Source: Holophagales bacterium UBA5704 (GTDB lineage: Bacteria; Acidobacteriota; Thermoanaerobaculia; Multivoradales; UBA5704). Taken from it: a stretch of DNA of 64,000 nt. Below, one piece after another: positions 44,374 through 52,857 of this stretch. Position 1 is the stretch's first letter, and each line of letters begins with the position of its first letter. The stretch covers positions 1 through 64,000 of the forward strand of contig DIHE01000171.1 in NCBI GenBank assembly GCA_002420005.1, given 5' to 3'. The position numbers and the translations under genes were made by a program. Under the pieces are notes generated by a model that worked only from the letters and a program-made list of their open reading frames with translations, was not told where the DNA came from and did not search any database.

Positions 44374-44987
44374 GCCACGGTCGTGCGGTAACCGGCTGCG
44401 GTCACGGCCTTCTGTAAGGCCGCCTCCGTGACGGAACCATCGCCGGTCACGGTGGCCCGCCGGGTCGCGTAGTCGACCACCGCTCCGGACACCCCGGGCA
44501 CGTTGGCCAGCGCCGTCTGCAGGCTCGCCGCGCAGGCGTCGCACGTCATGCCTTCGATCTGGATCTCGATCTTCTGCGGCCCGGCGACAGCCGCAGGGGT
44601 TGTACCGCTGCCGAGAAAGGAGCCGGCGTAGGTGGGGAAGAAGGCGAGCGCCAGGACGAGGAGCGTCACTCCGCAGAGCGTGACCTGGTGGAGCGTCCGG
44701 AGCGACCTTGCCTTGGTTTGGCCGGGCGGGCAGCAGGCGTCGTCGGCCGGTCTCGCTGCGGCTCCGGGTCGCCGATAGGTGAGGTAGAACGCAAGCCCGA
44801 GCAACCCGAGCGCCACCGGCAGCAGCACCGGTCGCCACGCCCCGAACGTGGCCGCGAGTGCTCCGCCGGAGATCCCCAAGGCCATCAAGAGCAACGGCAG
44901 CCAGCAGCACGCCGAGGCGGCGACAGCCGTGGCGAGCGCCCCGATCTGGGTGACGGTCTCCACGCCGATGCGAGAGGGGTTGGCCAT
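44349..44987 (-). CDS. MerT-MerP fusion (mercuric ion transport protein)
   Basis: A 212-residue membrane protein. The N-terminal part is MerT-like, with the paired cysteines in TM1 (AASACCWLPLL) and a cytoplasmic CC in DDACCPPGQ. Two more TM helices follow. The C-terminal 70 residues are an HMA domain with the metal site GMTCDACAASL. MerP normally is a separate periplasmic protein, so this is a fusion. No merA, merB or merR is present nearby, so uptake of mercury would be harmful; a role with other soft metals is possible. TATCCT stands 7 nt before the ATG, so it may be leaderless. Confidence 0.85.
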   Translation of the reverse strand: MANPSRIGVETVTQIGALATAVAASACCWLPLLLMALGISGGALAATFGAWRPVLLPVALGLLGLAFYLTYRRPGAAARPADDACCPPGQTKARSLRTLHQVTLCGVTLLVLALAFFPTYAGSFLGSGTTPAAVAGPQKIEIQIEGMTCDACAASLQTALANVPGVSGAVVDYATRRATVTGDGSVTEAALQKAVTAAGYRTTVAHRPAPAG

Positions 44988-44994
44988 GGGGTGG

Positions 44995-45000
44995 AGGATA
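44995..45000 (-). promoter_or_regulatory. -10-like element (TATCCT) of the MerT-MerP gene
   Basis: On the minus strand TATCCT ends 7 nt before the ATG at 44987. No clear -35 and no Shine-Dalgarno. Confidence 0.35.
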
Positions 45001-45154
45001 GCAGAGGCGCCATCGGACGGCCCCTCGGCGTCGCCTGGTTGCCATGTTGCGGACCTCCTCGGGCCGGTGCGGCCCGCCGCCTTCCCAGGGGAAGTGTTGC
45101 ACAAGGCCGAGCCGGATGGCGAGCCGGCTCCGCCCCCCCCGGGTGAGCCTCCGC

Positions 45155-45160
45155 TAGAAT
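45155..45160 (+). promoter_or_regulatory. -10 element (TAGAAT) of the membrane glycosyltransferase-like gene
   Basis: TAGAAT ends 7 nt before the ATG at 45168 and contains part of an earlier ATG (45159) in the same frame. The spacing favours 45168 as start on a leaderless mRNA. Confidence 0.45.
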
Positions 45161-45167
45161 GCCCGCG

Positions 45168-46778
45168 ATGAGCCCCCCTTCTCCGCGAGACCGTCATCTG
45201 GCCGCCCTCGCCGCCGCCGTCGTGGCCCTCCTTGCCCGTCTGCCGTTCACCATGGACCGGATGTGGGACCACGACTCGATCCAGTTCGCCCTCGGGGTCG
45301 AGAGGTATGACTTCGCGGCCCACCATCCGCATCCGCCCGGGTATCCGCTGTGGATCGGCCTCCTGAAGGCTCTTGCCGCGCTGGGGATCGATCCCTTGTA
45401 CGGCATGGTGGGGCTGGCGGTTCTCGGGGGGATGCTCGGGAGCGCGTGGATGGTGTTGCTGGTGGGGCGGCTGCTGCCGGAGGGCGGGCTGGGGCCGGGG
45501 CTCTTCTCGGCGGCGCTCTTTGCTTTCAATCCGCTCCTCTGGTTCTATGGCGAGCTGCCGCTCATCTATGCGCTGGAGGGCGGATTGACCGTCGTCCTGG
45601 CCTGGGCGGCGGTGCGGATGGAGGAGGGGCGGGGGCCGTTTCTGGTGGCCTGCGGCCTGTTCGCCCTGGCCGGCGGGTTGCGGCAATCCACCATGGTTCT
45701 GCTGGCACCTCTTCTTCTCTTCGGCATCTGGCGCACCTGGCGGCGCGGCCGGTTGACGCCGGGACTGTTCTTCGGCGGTGCGGGTCTCGGTGCGCTGGTG
45801 GTGGCGTCGTGGTTCGTGCCGCTCTGCCTGGCGGCGGGAGGTTATGGCGCGTACCGGCGGATCAGTGGGGAGCACTTCAGCACCCTCTTGCCGCAGACGT
45901 CCATTCTCTATGGTGCCGGCTGGGGGGCTCTCGCTCACAACGTGGAGGTGCTGGTGAAGTGGGGGCTCCAGGGGATCGTCCCGGGTGCGGTGGTGCTCCT
46001 CGTTCTGTGGATCGCGGCGCCGGGCACGGTCGTGCCGGGGCTCCGCGCTCTCGCGGCGCGCCTGCCCTGGATTCTCGTCTGGTCGGTGCCGCCGGTCCTG
46101 TTCTTCGCCTTGTTCCATGTCACCAAGGCCGGCTATACCCTGGTCCACCTGCCGGCGTTCCTGCTCGCCCTCACCTGTGCCGCGGCGCCGGCTCTCGCGG
46201 CGGGCCGTGCGCGGGCGGTGCTCGCCACGGTGCTCGCCGTGGCGGTGGGGGCCGGCCTGTTCCTCTTCGGCGCGGATCGGCGGCCGGACCAGGCCCGGCT
46301 GTGGGCGGTGGTGCGCCATGAGCACAACCGGGGGACGCTCGAGCGCTACGAGCGCGATCTCGACCGGACCCTGGCCGCGATCCGCCGGTATCCGCCGGGC
46401 TCGACGGTCGTCGCCACGGTCGAGCTCTCCGGCACCGGACCCTCGGGCGCCGATGGATTTCTCTATCCGTGGCACCGGCATCTCCAGTGGTACCTGCCGG
46501 AGGTCCCCGTCCTGCTGCTGGTTCCCGAGCAGGGGTTCGCCCTGGTGGGGAAGGGGCATGCGCCGTTCGTCCGGGTGGATGGACAGATCGAGATCCCCGC
46601 GGCAACCCGACGGATCGTCTTCGTGCTCTCGGCGCCTGTCGGGTCCCGCCTGCCGCTCGGGCCGGGGCGGATCGAGCGGACGGGGGAGGATTTCTACGTC
46701 CTCACCGTGCCCTGGAACGGGGAGCTGGCGGTGGGGAAGCTGGCCCTCTCGACACAACGGGAGCGGAAAGCGGCTTGA
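45168..46778 (+). CDS. Polytopic membrane glycosyltransferase-like protein (GT-C type)
   Basis: A 536-residue protein with about ten TM helices. An acidic first loop (TMDRMWDHDSIQFALGVERY) precedes HPPGYPLWIGL, the layout of GT-C enzymes of the DUF2723/ArnT-PMT type, in which an Asp of the first loop is catalytic. The C-terminal 170 residues form a soluble domain (GSTVVATVELSGTGPSGAD) without a known match. It would transfer a sugar from a polyprenyl donor to an extracytoplasmic acceptor; that is inference from fold. Confidence 0.7.
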   Translation: MSPPSPRDRHLAALAAAVVALLARLPFTMDRMWDHDSIQFALGVERYDFAAHHPHPPGYPLWIGLLKALAALGIDPLYGMVGLAVLGGMLGSAWMVLLVGRLLPEGGLGPGLFSAALFAFNPLLWFYGELPLIYALEGGLTVVLAWAAVRMEEGRGPFLVACGLFALAGGLRQSTMVLLAPLLLFGIWRTWRRGRLTPGLFFGGAGLGALVVASWFVPLCLAAGGYGAYRRISGEHFSTLLPQTSILYGAGWGALAHNVEVLVKWGLQGIVPGAVVLLVLWIAAPGTVVPGLRALAARLPWILVWSVPPVLFFALFHVTKAGYTLVHLPAFLLALTCAAAPALAAGRARAVLATVLAVAVGAGLFLFGADRRPDQARLWAVVRHEHNRGTLERYERDLDRTLAAIRRYPPGSTVVATVELSGTGPSGADGFLYPWHRHLQWYLPEVPVLLLVPEQGFALVGKGHAPFVRVDGQIEIPAATRRIVFVLSAPVGSRLPLGPGRIERTGEDFYVLTVPWNGELAVGKLALSTQRERKAA

Positions 46779-46832
46779 GGCGGCGCGTTTCTGCCCGCCG
46801 GAGGCACTCTTGAGGGTAGAGCCTAAACCATC

Positions 46833-46845
46833 GGGCCTTCGGCCC
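46833..46845 (+). terminator. Hairpin GGGCC-TTC-GGCCC between 46778 and 46867
   Basis: A 5-bp perfect stem with a 3-nt loop, 55 nt after the stop of the membrane protein gene and 21 nt before the cyanophycinase start. No T-run; it may be a weak terminator or a 5' leader structure. Confidence 0.35.
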
Positions 46846-46866
46846 TTCCAGGAGAGGAGACGCAGG

Positions 46867-47847
46867 ATGAGAAAGATCGTGTGCTGTCTCGCGCTGTCAC
46901 TCGCCGTTTCGTTCGCCCCCGCGGAGGCGAAAGTCACCCGCTACCTGACCGGCAATGCCGCCGACGTGAGCCCGGTGCTCGCCGGCCCGGCGCATGACCT
47001 CGGCGGCGGTGGCACGGACGTGGATGCCGCCTTGCAGTGGATCATCGACCAGGTGCGCGGGTGCACGAGCTGCTCGACCAAGGTCGACGTGGTCATCCTG
47101 CGCGTCACCGGATCGAACGGCTACAACGACTACATCTATGCGATGAACGGCGTGGACTCGGTCGAGACGATCGTGATGACCCGGGCGGCCGACGCCAACA
47201 CCACGGCGGTGGAAACGACGATCAAGAACGCCGAGGTGGTCTTCTACGCCGGCGGCGACCAGTGCAACTACACCACCTTGTTCAAGGGGACGAAGGTCGA
47301 GACGGCCACGGAATTCGTCTACGCCAAGGGCGGCGGCGTCGGCGGCACCAGCGCCGGCCTGGCCATTCAGGGGGATTTCACCTACAACGCCTGCACCGGC
47401 AGCATCCTGTCCAGCGAGGCGCTGGCGAATCCCTACCACCGCTATGCCACCTTCACCTACGACTTCTTCAAGTGGGCGAACCTGGCCAACACGATCACCG
47501 ACAGCCATTTCGTGGCCCGCGACCGGATGGGCCGGCTGATGTCGTTCCTCGCCCGCCAGATCAAGGACGGCAAGGCGGCGACCGCCCTGGGCATTGCGGT
47601 CGACGAGGCCACCTCCGTGGTGGTGGACAGGAACGGCATGGCGACGGTTCTGGGGAGCGGCACGGCGTACTTCGTGTTGGCCGACCACATGCCCGAGGTC
47701 TGCCTGTCCGGCACGCCGCTCACCCACTCGAACTACAAGATCTGGAAGGTCAACCCGAACGGCACCTTCGACCTCAAGAACCGTCCGGTCACCGGCTACT
47801 ACACCCGCAGCGTCAACAACGGAGTGATCAGCGCGAATCCGTATTGA
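46867..47847 (+). CDS. Secreted cyanophycinase-like peptidase (S51)
   Basis: A 326-residue exported protein with signal peptide (KIVCCLALSLAVSFAPAEA). It has the S51 nucleophile block GGVGGTSAGLAIQG with catalytic Ser, preceded by the VVFYAGGDQCNY motif, and it retains DSHFVARDRMGRL and TALGIAVDEATSVVV. Cyanophycinases hydrolyse the Asp-Arg polymer to dipeptides. The export signal makes it an extracellular form that would use polymer from other organisms. No cyanophycin synthetase is present here. An excellent AGGAGAGGAG site precedes the ATG. Confidence 0.85.
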   Translation: MRKIVCCLALSLAVSFAPAEAKVTRYLTGNAADVSPVLAGPAHDLGGGGTDVDAALQWIIDQVRGCTSCSTKVDVVILRVTGSNGYNDYIYAMNGVDSVETIVMTRAADANTTAVETTIKNAEVVFYAGGDQCNYTTLFKGTKVETATEFVYAKGGGVGGTSAGLAIQGDFTYNACTGSILSSEALANPYHRYATFTYDFFKWANLANTITDSHFVARDRMGRLMSFLARQIKDGKAATALGIAVDEATSVVVDRNGMATVLGSGTAYFVLADHMPEVCLSGTPLTHSNYKIWKVNPNGTFDLKNRPVTGYYTRSVNNGVISANPY

Positions 47848-48769
47848 CCCAGGGAGTCCGGGTGACCGCCTCCCAGAGCTCCCGCAGGTCCGCCGGGACC
47901 GGTGCCTCGCAGCGCAGGAGGGCGCCGGTTCCGGGATGCCGGAAGGCGAGCTTCCAGGCATGCAGGGCCGGCCGGGGAAAGTCGCGCAGCGGTGCCTGCA
48001 CGGGGCGGGGCAGGCTCTTCCATCGCGCTTCCCCGTAGACCGGGTCTCCGACCAGAGGATGGCCGATGTGCTTCAGGTGGACGCGGATCTGGTGGGTGCG
48101 GCCGGTGAACAGGTCGAGCTCCACCAGGGCGATCCCGGCCGCGGCGGCGCGGGTATGCCAGCCGGTGCGCGCCGGCCGTCCATCCGGCCGCACGGTCATC
48201 TCCTTGCGCCGGGTGGCATGGCGTCCGATCGGGGCATCGATCAGGCCCTCCGGCCGGGAAGGCTCGCCGTAGACCAGGGCAAGGTAATGCTTCTCGACCT
48301 CGCGGCCGGCGAAGGCGCGGGCGAGGCGGGTGTGGGCGGTCGGCGTGCGGGCCGCCACCAGCACGCCGCTGGTCCCCTGATCGAGCCGGTGGACGATGCC
48401 GGGGCGCCCGGCACCGCCGACGCCCGCCATCTCCGGATAGCGGGCGAGAAGAAGGTGGGCGAGCGTCCCGGTCGTGCGTCCGGCTCCCGGATGGACGGTC
48501 AGGCCGGCCGGCTTGTCGAGCACGGCGAGGTCGTCATCTTCATAGAGGAGCGCGAGATCGCCGGCTTCGGGCCGGACCCGCTCCTCGCGGCGCTCCGGCG
48601 GTGTGCAGTCGATCCGGTCGCCGGCTGCGAGGGCGGTCGACGGCCTGGCCGCAACACCGTTCAGGCGCGCGAGACCGCCGTGGATCCACTTCTGGACCTG
48701 GTTGCGGGGCAGATCGAGGTGGGCCGCCACGTGGCGGTCGAAGCGTGCTCCGGCTGCGGCGGCGTCCAC
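47828..48769 (-). CDS. RluA-family 23S rRNA pseudouridine synthase
   Basis: A 313-residue protein with an N-terminal S4 domain (LPRNQVQKWIHGGLARLNG) and the pseudouridine synthase catalytic loop GIVHRLDQGTSGVLVAART with Asp in HRLDxGTSG. Further family motifs are GRTHQIRVHL and GDPVYG. It is closest to RluD, which modifies helix 69. The start is uncertain. The first conventional start is the GTG at 48769, but homology extends a few residues upstream to a CTG at 48799 that overlaps the lspA stop (CTGA); coupling from there is possible. Confidence 0.85.
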   Translation of the reverse strand: MDAAAAGARFDRHVAAHLDLPRNQVQKWIHGGLARLNGVAARPSTALAAGDRIDCTPPERREERVRPEAGDLALLYEDDDLAVLDKPAGLTVHPGAGRTTGTLAHLLLARYPEMAGVGGAGRPGIVHRLDQGTSGVLVAARTPTAHTRLARAFAGREVEKHYLALVYGEPSRPEGLIDAPIGRHATRRKEMTVRPDGRPARTGWHTRAAAAGIALVELDLFTGRTHQIRVHLKHIGHPLVGDPVYGEARWKSLPRPVQAPLRDFPRPALHAWKLAFRHPGTGALLRCEAPVPADLRELWEAVTRTPWVNTDSR

Positions 48770-48795
48770 CGTCCAGGAGAGCGGGCCGGTGTCGC

Positions 48796-49347
48796 TCAGC
48801 TCGGGCTCTCGGCGGGGGTGTCGGCCGTCTTCTTGTGCGCCCGGAAGCTGTCGATCGCCATCAGGGCGATGCCGATCGAGATGGCGCTGTCGGCCACGTT
48901 GAACGAGGGCCAGTGGTAGGTGCCGACGTAGACGTCGAGGAAGTCGGTCACCGCGCCGGAGGACATGCGGTCGATGAGGTTGCCGACCGCGCCGCCGACG
49001 ACGAGGGAGAGCGAGAGGAGCAGCAGGCGGTCGTGCGGCGAAGCGAACCAGAAATAGACCGCCACCGCCGCCAGGGCGGCGAGGCCGAGCAGGGTGAGCA
49101 GCCAGCTCCCGCCGCTCATCCCCTGTGCGGCGAACAGGCCGAACGCCACGCCGGTGTTGCGCACGTGGGTGAGATTGAAGAAGCCGGGGATGACCGTCTG
49201 CGCCGTATGCTGGGGCAGGTGGGCCTCGATCAGCCATTTGGTCCATTGGTCGAGCGCGATGACTCCGAGGGAGACGAAGAGAAAGCGCAGCTTGCCCGCC
49301 CAGGCGGCGGATCGGTTCAGTGAGGGATGGGCGTCATCGGGTGTCAA
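48796..49347 (-). CDS. lspA: Lipoprotein signal peptidase (signal peptidase II)
   Basis: A 183-residue aspartyl membrane peptidase that cleaves signal peptides of lipidated prolipoproteins. Family blocks with the two catalytic Asp are visible: GNLIDRM and FNVADSAISIG; also VRNTGVAFGLF. Four TM helices fit. The start is a TTG at 49347 overlapping the ThiE stop (TTGA); an internal ATG is not well placed. Encoded between thiE and the pseudouridine synthase gene on one strand, with the lspA-rluD order common in bacteria. Confidence 0.92.
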   Translation of the reverse strand: MTPDDAHPSLNRSAAWAGKLRFLFVSLGVIALDQWTKWLIEAHLPQHTAQTVIPGFFNLTHVRNTGVAFGLFAAQGMSGGSWLLTLLGLAALAAVAVYFWFASPHDRLLLLSLSLVVGGAVGNLIDRMSSGAVTDFLDVYVGTYHWPSFNVADSAISIGIALMAIDSFRAHKKTADTPAESPS

Positions 49348-49940
49348 CAGATCACTCCTCGGGCGGCGGCCACGGCCGCCGCGGTCTCGGTAGGGCGCTC
49401 AAAAAGCCGGATTGCCGCCACACCGGAGGCTCCCGCCCCGGCCACGTCGGCAAACCGTGCAATTGTAACTCCTCCCAACGCATACAAGGGAAGACCGCAG
49501 GCTGCGGCGCGCGCCAGAGCCTCGAGGCCGACCGGCGGGCCCTTGCCCGGGGCCGGCCAGACCGGGCCGAAGGTGGCGTAGTCGGCGCCCTCGTCGCGCG
49601 CCCGTTCGACCTCCTCGGCCCGATGGGTCGACACACCGATCACGAACCGGTCGCCGAAGCGCCGCCGCAAGGCGGCCACCGGCACGCCGTCGGCCGGCAG
49701 ATGCACGCCGTCCGCACCGGCGGCCACGGCGACGTCGGCCCGGCCGTTGACCAGCAGGCGCGTCGTCCGCGGCAAGAGCGTGCGGGCAGAGCGGACGACC
49801 TCCCAGAGGCTGCGGTCGTCCAGGTCCTTCTCCCGGATCTGCACCGCCTCGATGCCCGCCAGGGCACAACCCATCAACCAGCCCCGCAGGTCGCCACGGG
49901 GATGATCGCGGCGGTTACTGATCGCCAGCAGGCGGAGCAT
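49344..49940 (-). CDS. thiE: Thiamine phosphate synthase (ThiE/TenI family)
   Basis: A 198-residue TIM-barrel protein with ThiE blocks VQIREKDLDDRSL, LLVNGRADVAVAAGADGVHL and VIGVSTH, then YATFGPVWPAPGKGPPVG and LGGVTIARFADVAGAGASGVAAI. It couples HMP-diphosphate and thiazole phosphate to thiamine phosphate. It lacks no obvious motif, but a TenI-like thiazole tautomerase cannot be fully excluded. The ATG at 49940 is used; a GTG at 49973 adds 11 residues and lies inside the upstream gene. It ends in a TTGA overlap with lspA. Confidence 0.82.
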   Translation of the reverse strand: MLRLLAISNRRDHPRGDLRGWLMGCALAGIEAVQIREKDLDDRSLWEVVRSARTLLPRTTRLLVNGRADVAVAAGADGVHLPADGVPVAALRRRFGDRFVIGVSTHRAEEVERARDEGADYATFGPVWPAPGKGPPVGLEALARAAACGLPLYALGGVTIARFADVAGAGASGVAAIRLFERPTETAAAVAAARGVIC

Positions 49941-50193
49941 CGGAGGGTGGTCCGGGAGGTGGGGGTTGGGCACGGCGGGCGATCACCGCAATCAGATCGT
50001 GCAGGCCCCAGAGAAGGTGAACGAAGCCGAAGCCGGTGACCGCGCCGCGCAACGCAGGGTGGAGCAAGGCGTTGCGGAGGGCCGCAAAGGGGACGAGCTG
50101 GAAGATGAGCCGGTCCCACTCCGGATACCAGGGGGCGAAGAGCAGCAGAAGCCCGGCCTCGAAGCAGTACAGGATGAAGAAGAGGCGGATCAT
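49915..50193 (-). CDS. Small membrane protein of unknown function
   Basis: A 92-residue protein starting MIRLFFILYCFEAGLLLLFA with two or three hydrophobic helices (FGFVHLLWGLHDLIAVIARR) and a proline-rich tail (PPPPGPPSDAPPAGD). No family is recognised. It is the first gene of the thiE-lspA-rluD strand block and overlaps thiE by 26 bp. A TACAAT occurs 24 nt before the ATG on the minus strand and may be its -10. Confidence 0.6.
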   Translation of the reverse strand: MIRLFFILYCFEAGLLLLFAPWYPEWDRLIFQLVPFAALRNALLHPALRGAVTGFGFVHLLWGLHDLIAVIARRAQPPPPGPPSDAPPAGDQ

Positions 50194-50417
50194 GGTCGAG
50201 GAGCGCACGGGCGGGCCATTGTAGCCCAGGGGAGCCGCCTTTGCCGGGCGCAACGCGATGTGCGTGGTGTGTCACGTTTGGCGCTCGGCGCGCACCTATA
50301 GGAACAGAGGGACTCCGCGGAGGTGGGATGCGAGCCATCCCGTCGCGCGCGAAGCCCTCGTGTTCTCCGGGCTCCGTCGTGTTGGCGAAGCCCTCCTGGT
50401 CCAACGGAGGATCGATG

Positions 50418-51578
50418 ATGAAAGCTCGTATCTGCCTCGCCTCGATGGCTCTGCTGATGGCCGCTGTTGCCGTGCCCTCAGACGCCCAGACCCGGATCCG
50501 TGTCGGTGACGAGATCTCCTATGAGAGCGCCACGCCGGCCGAGTATCCCCGGGGCGATGCCAACCGCCCGGTGACCTGGTCCGAGACGGTGGTTTCGCCG
50601 GGCGCCAAGTTCCTGCGGATTCACTTCTCCAAGTTCCATCTCCCCGACGGTGACTTTCTCACCGTGACCGGTCTCAATGGCAAGGAATCCTGGGTCTATA
50701 CCGGCAAGGGACCGGACGGCACCGGCAGCTTCTGGTCGTTCGCGGTGGAGGACGAGGCGGCGGTGGTCGAGCTGCGCAGCAGCGGTGTCGCCCGGCGCGG
50801 CACCCGGTGGGGCGTGGCCATGGACCGCATCGTGCACGGTGAGGTTCCGTTCGCCGTCGAGCCGACCCCGACCAAGGTGATCTGCGGCACCGACGGCCGC
50901 CAGAACGCCGTCTGCCAGGCGGGGATCAACATGAACCCGGTGGCCCGCATGCTCTACCAGAGCGGCGGCTCGTCCTTCGTCTGCACCGGCTGGCTTGCCG
51001 CCGGCTCGAACGCCAACACGTTCGTGACCAACAACCACTGCATCTCCACCCAGACCGAGGCGAGCTCGCTGCAGGCGAAGTTCAACTACCAGACCACCAC
51101 CTGCGGCGGCGGCACCACCGCGACGACCACCGACTATGCCGGCGGCACGTTGCTCAAGACCAACAACAAGCTCGACTACACCGTGATGACCCTCCAGGGG
51201 AACCCGGAAGCGACCTGGGGCGAGTACACCGCGACCAGCAAGCAGCCGACCGCCGGCCTCGTGATCAACTTCCCGCAGCATCCGGGCGGTGGTTTGAAGA
51301 GGATCGGCTACTGGGAGGACGCGGCGCAGACGGTGCGCTGTGCCGTCAACAGCGTCAACCAGACCTACAGCGGCACCACCCGCCGGAGCCAGATGTCGTA
51401 TGGCTGTGACAGCGAGGGTGGCTCCTCCGGCTCGCCGATCATGGACGCCGGCACCGGCCGCATCATCGGCCTCCACCACTACGGCGGCGTCGGCAGCAAC
51501 CCCTGCCTCAACGCGGCGACCCAGATGATCCAGGTCTGCGCCGACGCGGGCGCGTTGCTCTCCTGCGCCAGCAACTGA
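50418..51578 (+). CDS. Secreted trypsin-like serine protease
   Basis: A 386-residue exported protein with signal peptide (ASMALLMAAVAVPSDAQ). The N-terminal 150 residues form a beta domain (TWSETVVSPGAKFLRIHFS). The C-terminal chymotrypsin-fold domain has the catalytic His in VTNNHCIST, Asp in NKLDYTVMTL and Ser in CDSEGGSSGSPIM. It belongs to the lysyl-endopeptidase/trypsin-like group found in Acidobacteriota, Myxococcota and others, with several Cys pairs likely to be disulfides. GGAGG stands 7 nt before this ATG; an ATG directly upstream is an alternative start. Confidence 0.88.
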   Translation: MKARICLASMALLMAAVAVPSDAQTRIRVGDEISYESATPAEYPRGDANRPVTWSETVVSPGAKFLRIHFSKFHLPDGDFLTVTGLNGKESWVYTGKGPDGTGSFWSFAVEDEAAVVELRSSGVARRGTRWGVAMDRIVHGEVPFAVEPTPTKVICGTDGRQNAVCQAGINMNPVARMLYQSGGSSFVCTGWLAAGSNANTFVTNNHCISTQTEASSLQAKFNYQTTTCGGGTTATTTDYAGGTLLKTNNKLDYTVMTLQGNPEATWGEYTATSKQPTAGLVINFPQHPGGGLKRIGYWEDAAQTVRCAVNSVNQTYSGTTRRSQMSYGCDSEGGSSGSPIMDAGTGRIIGLHHYGGVGSNPCLNAATQMIQVCADAGALLSCASN

Positions 51579-51584
51579 GCTTCT

Positions 51585-52820
51585 TCAACCTCCCTCCCCG
51601 GGCTCAACCGGGGAGGGGGCACACTCGACCGTGACCCAACCGCGCGAGCGGCCGGAACGGTACGGCAGGTCACCTCTCTTCGAAACGATCCCGCGAATCG
51701 GCAGCCGGCAGGCCTGGTTGTAGAACGCCACCCCCGCGCCCTGGACGTGGTCGCTCAGCCGCAGCGCCGGCTGGGGCCGGGCTCGCAGCAGGGTGGCGAG
51801 CGTCTGCTTGCGGTGGAGGAGGGCGGCGCCGCGCAGATCGTCGCCGTCCAGATACAGCAGGTCGAAGGCGAAATAGACGAGATCCTGCGGGCGGCCCTCG
51901 GCGAGGGCGTCCTGGAGCGCCTGGAGGCTGGTGGCGCCGTTCGGCTGGAGAACGGTGACCACGCCGTCGAGCCAGGCGGTCTGCACGGGCAGGCGGGCCA
52001 CGGCGGCGGCCACCGGAGCGAGATGCCCGGTCCAGTCTTCGCCGTCGCGGGTCCGGAGACGGATCTCGCCGTCCCGTGCGGAGGCGAGAAGCCGGACGCC
52101 GTCGAGCCGCAGCTCATGAATCCATGTGTCGCCGTCCGGTGGCGCGACGGCCGTGGTCGCGAGCTGCGGTGCGATCCTGGCAGGGAAGTGCGCGGGGCGC
52201 GCCCCGGGGATCGGTTCTCTCGGCGGGGGCGGGGCCTGCGGTGCGGCCTTCGGTGCCCCGGCGATCTCTTCGAGGGTCCGGCCGGTCAGGACGCTCCCGG
52301 GGTGCTCGCGCAGCACAGCGTCGCCGCTTCCCGGCACCGCGGCCTCGTCGTCCACCTTCATCCAGAGCCACGTCTTGGGGTCCTCACCCGCCCGGCGGTC
52401 AAACGTTCGCACCAGGTGCCAGCGGCCCCGGAGCCTCTCTCCGTCAAGCTCGAATTCGAGGTGCCCTTTGCGGTAGCCCTTCCAGGGGTCTCCCACCGGG
52501 TGCCAGGTGCCGCGGTCCCACACCAGCATGGTGCCGCCGCCATACTCGCCCTTGGGAATGATCCCCTCGAAGTCGCGATATTCCAGGGGATGGTCCTCGA
52601 CGTGCACGGCGAGGCGCTTCTCGGCCGGATCGAGGCTCGGCCCTTTGGGCACGGCCCAGCTCCAGAGCACGCCGTCCATCTCCAGGCGCAGGTCGTAGTG
52701 CAGCCGGCTCGCCGCATGCTTCTGCACGACGAACGAGGCCCCGGGAACCGCCGCCGACCCTCCCGCGGGCTCCGGGGTCACCGCGAAGTTCCGCTTGCGC
52801 CGGTAGTCGTCGAGTGCCAT
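51585..52820 (-). CDS. LigD-like protein: phosphoesterase domain plus degenerate ligase domain
   Basis: A 411-residue protein. The N-terminal phosphoesterase (PE) domain is intact, with His35, His41, Asp43, Arg45, His77 and Tyr81 in positions matching Pseudomonas LigD (KHAASRLHYDLRLEMDG; EDHPLEYRDFEG). PE trims 3'-ribonucleotides in end joining. The second domain aligns with the ATP-dependent ligase nucleotidyltransferase core, but the adenylated Lys of motif I is Arg238 (HELRLDGVR for E-x-K-x-DGxR), the Glu of the LDGE motif is absent (AWLDGVVTVL), and the last motif reads WVTVEC instead of WxKVK. No polymerase domain. Ligation is therefore not expected. The ATG at 52820 is used. Confidence 0.85.
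   Translation of the reverse strand: MALDDYRRKRNFAVTPEPAGGSAAVPGASFVVQKHAASRLHYDLRLEMDGVLWSWAVPKGPSLDPAEKRLAVHVEDHPLEYRDFEGIIPKGEYGGGTMLVWDRGTWHPVGDPWKGYRKGHLEFELDGERLRGRWHLVRTFDRRAGEDPKTWLWMKVDDEAAVPGSGDAVLREHPGSVLTGRTLEEIAGAPKAAPQAPPPPREPIPGARPAHFPARIAPQLATTAVAPPDGDTWIHELRLDGVRLLASARDGEIRLRTRDGEDWTGHLAPVAAAVARLPVQTAWLDGVVTVLQPNGATSLQALQDALAEGRPQDLVYFAFDLLYLDGDDLRGAALLHRKQTLATLLRARPQPALRLSDHVQGAGVAFYNQACRLPIRGIVSKRGDLPYRSGRSRGWVTVECAPSPVEPGEGG
51592..51619 (+). terminator. Bidirectional hairpin after the protease gene
   Basis: CCTCCCCGG and CCGGGGAGG pair around a short GCTCAA loop, 14 nt after the protease stop. No T-run follows. The hairpin also encodes the final residues (SPVEPGEGG) of the convergent LigD-like gene. 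Confidence 0.5.
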
Positions 52821-52845
52821 CGATACGTGCCGCCCCTTTCTGCGG

Positions 52846-52851
52846 TATACA
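52846..52851 (+). promoter_or_regulatory. -10 element (TATACA) of fdhD
   Basis: TATACA ends 6 nt before the ATG at 52858. The overlapping TATA is near-palindromic, so it could also serve the divergent LigD-like gene 26 nt away. Confidence 0.45.
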
Positions 52852-52857
52852 TCTACC

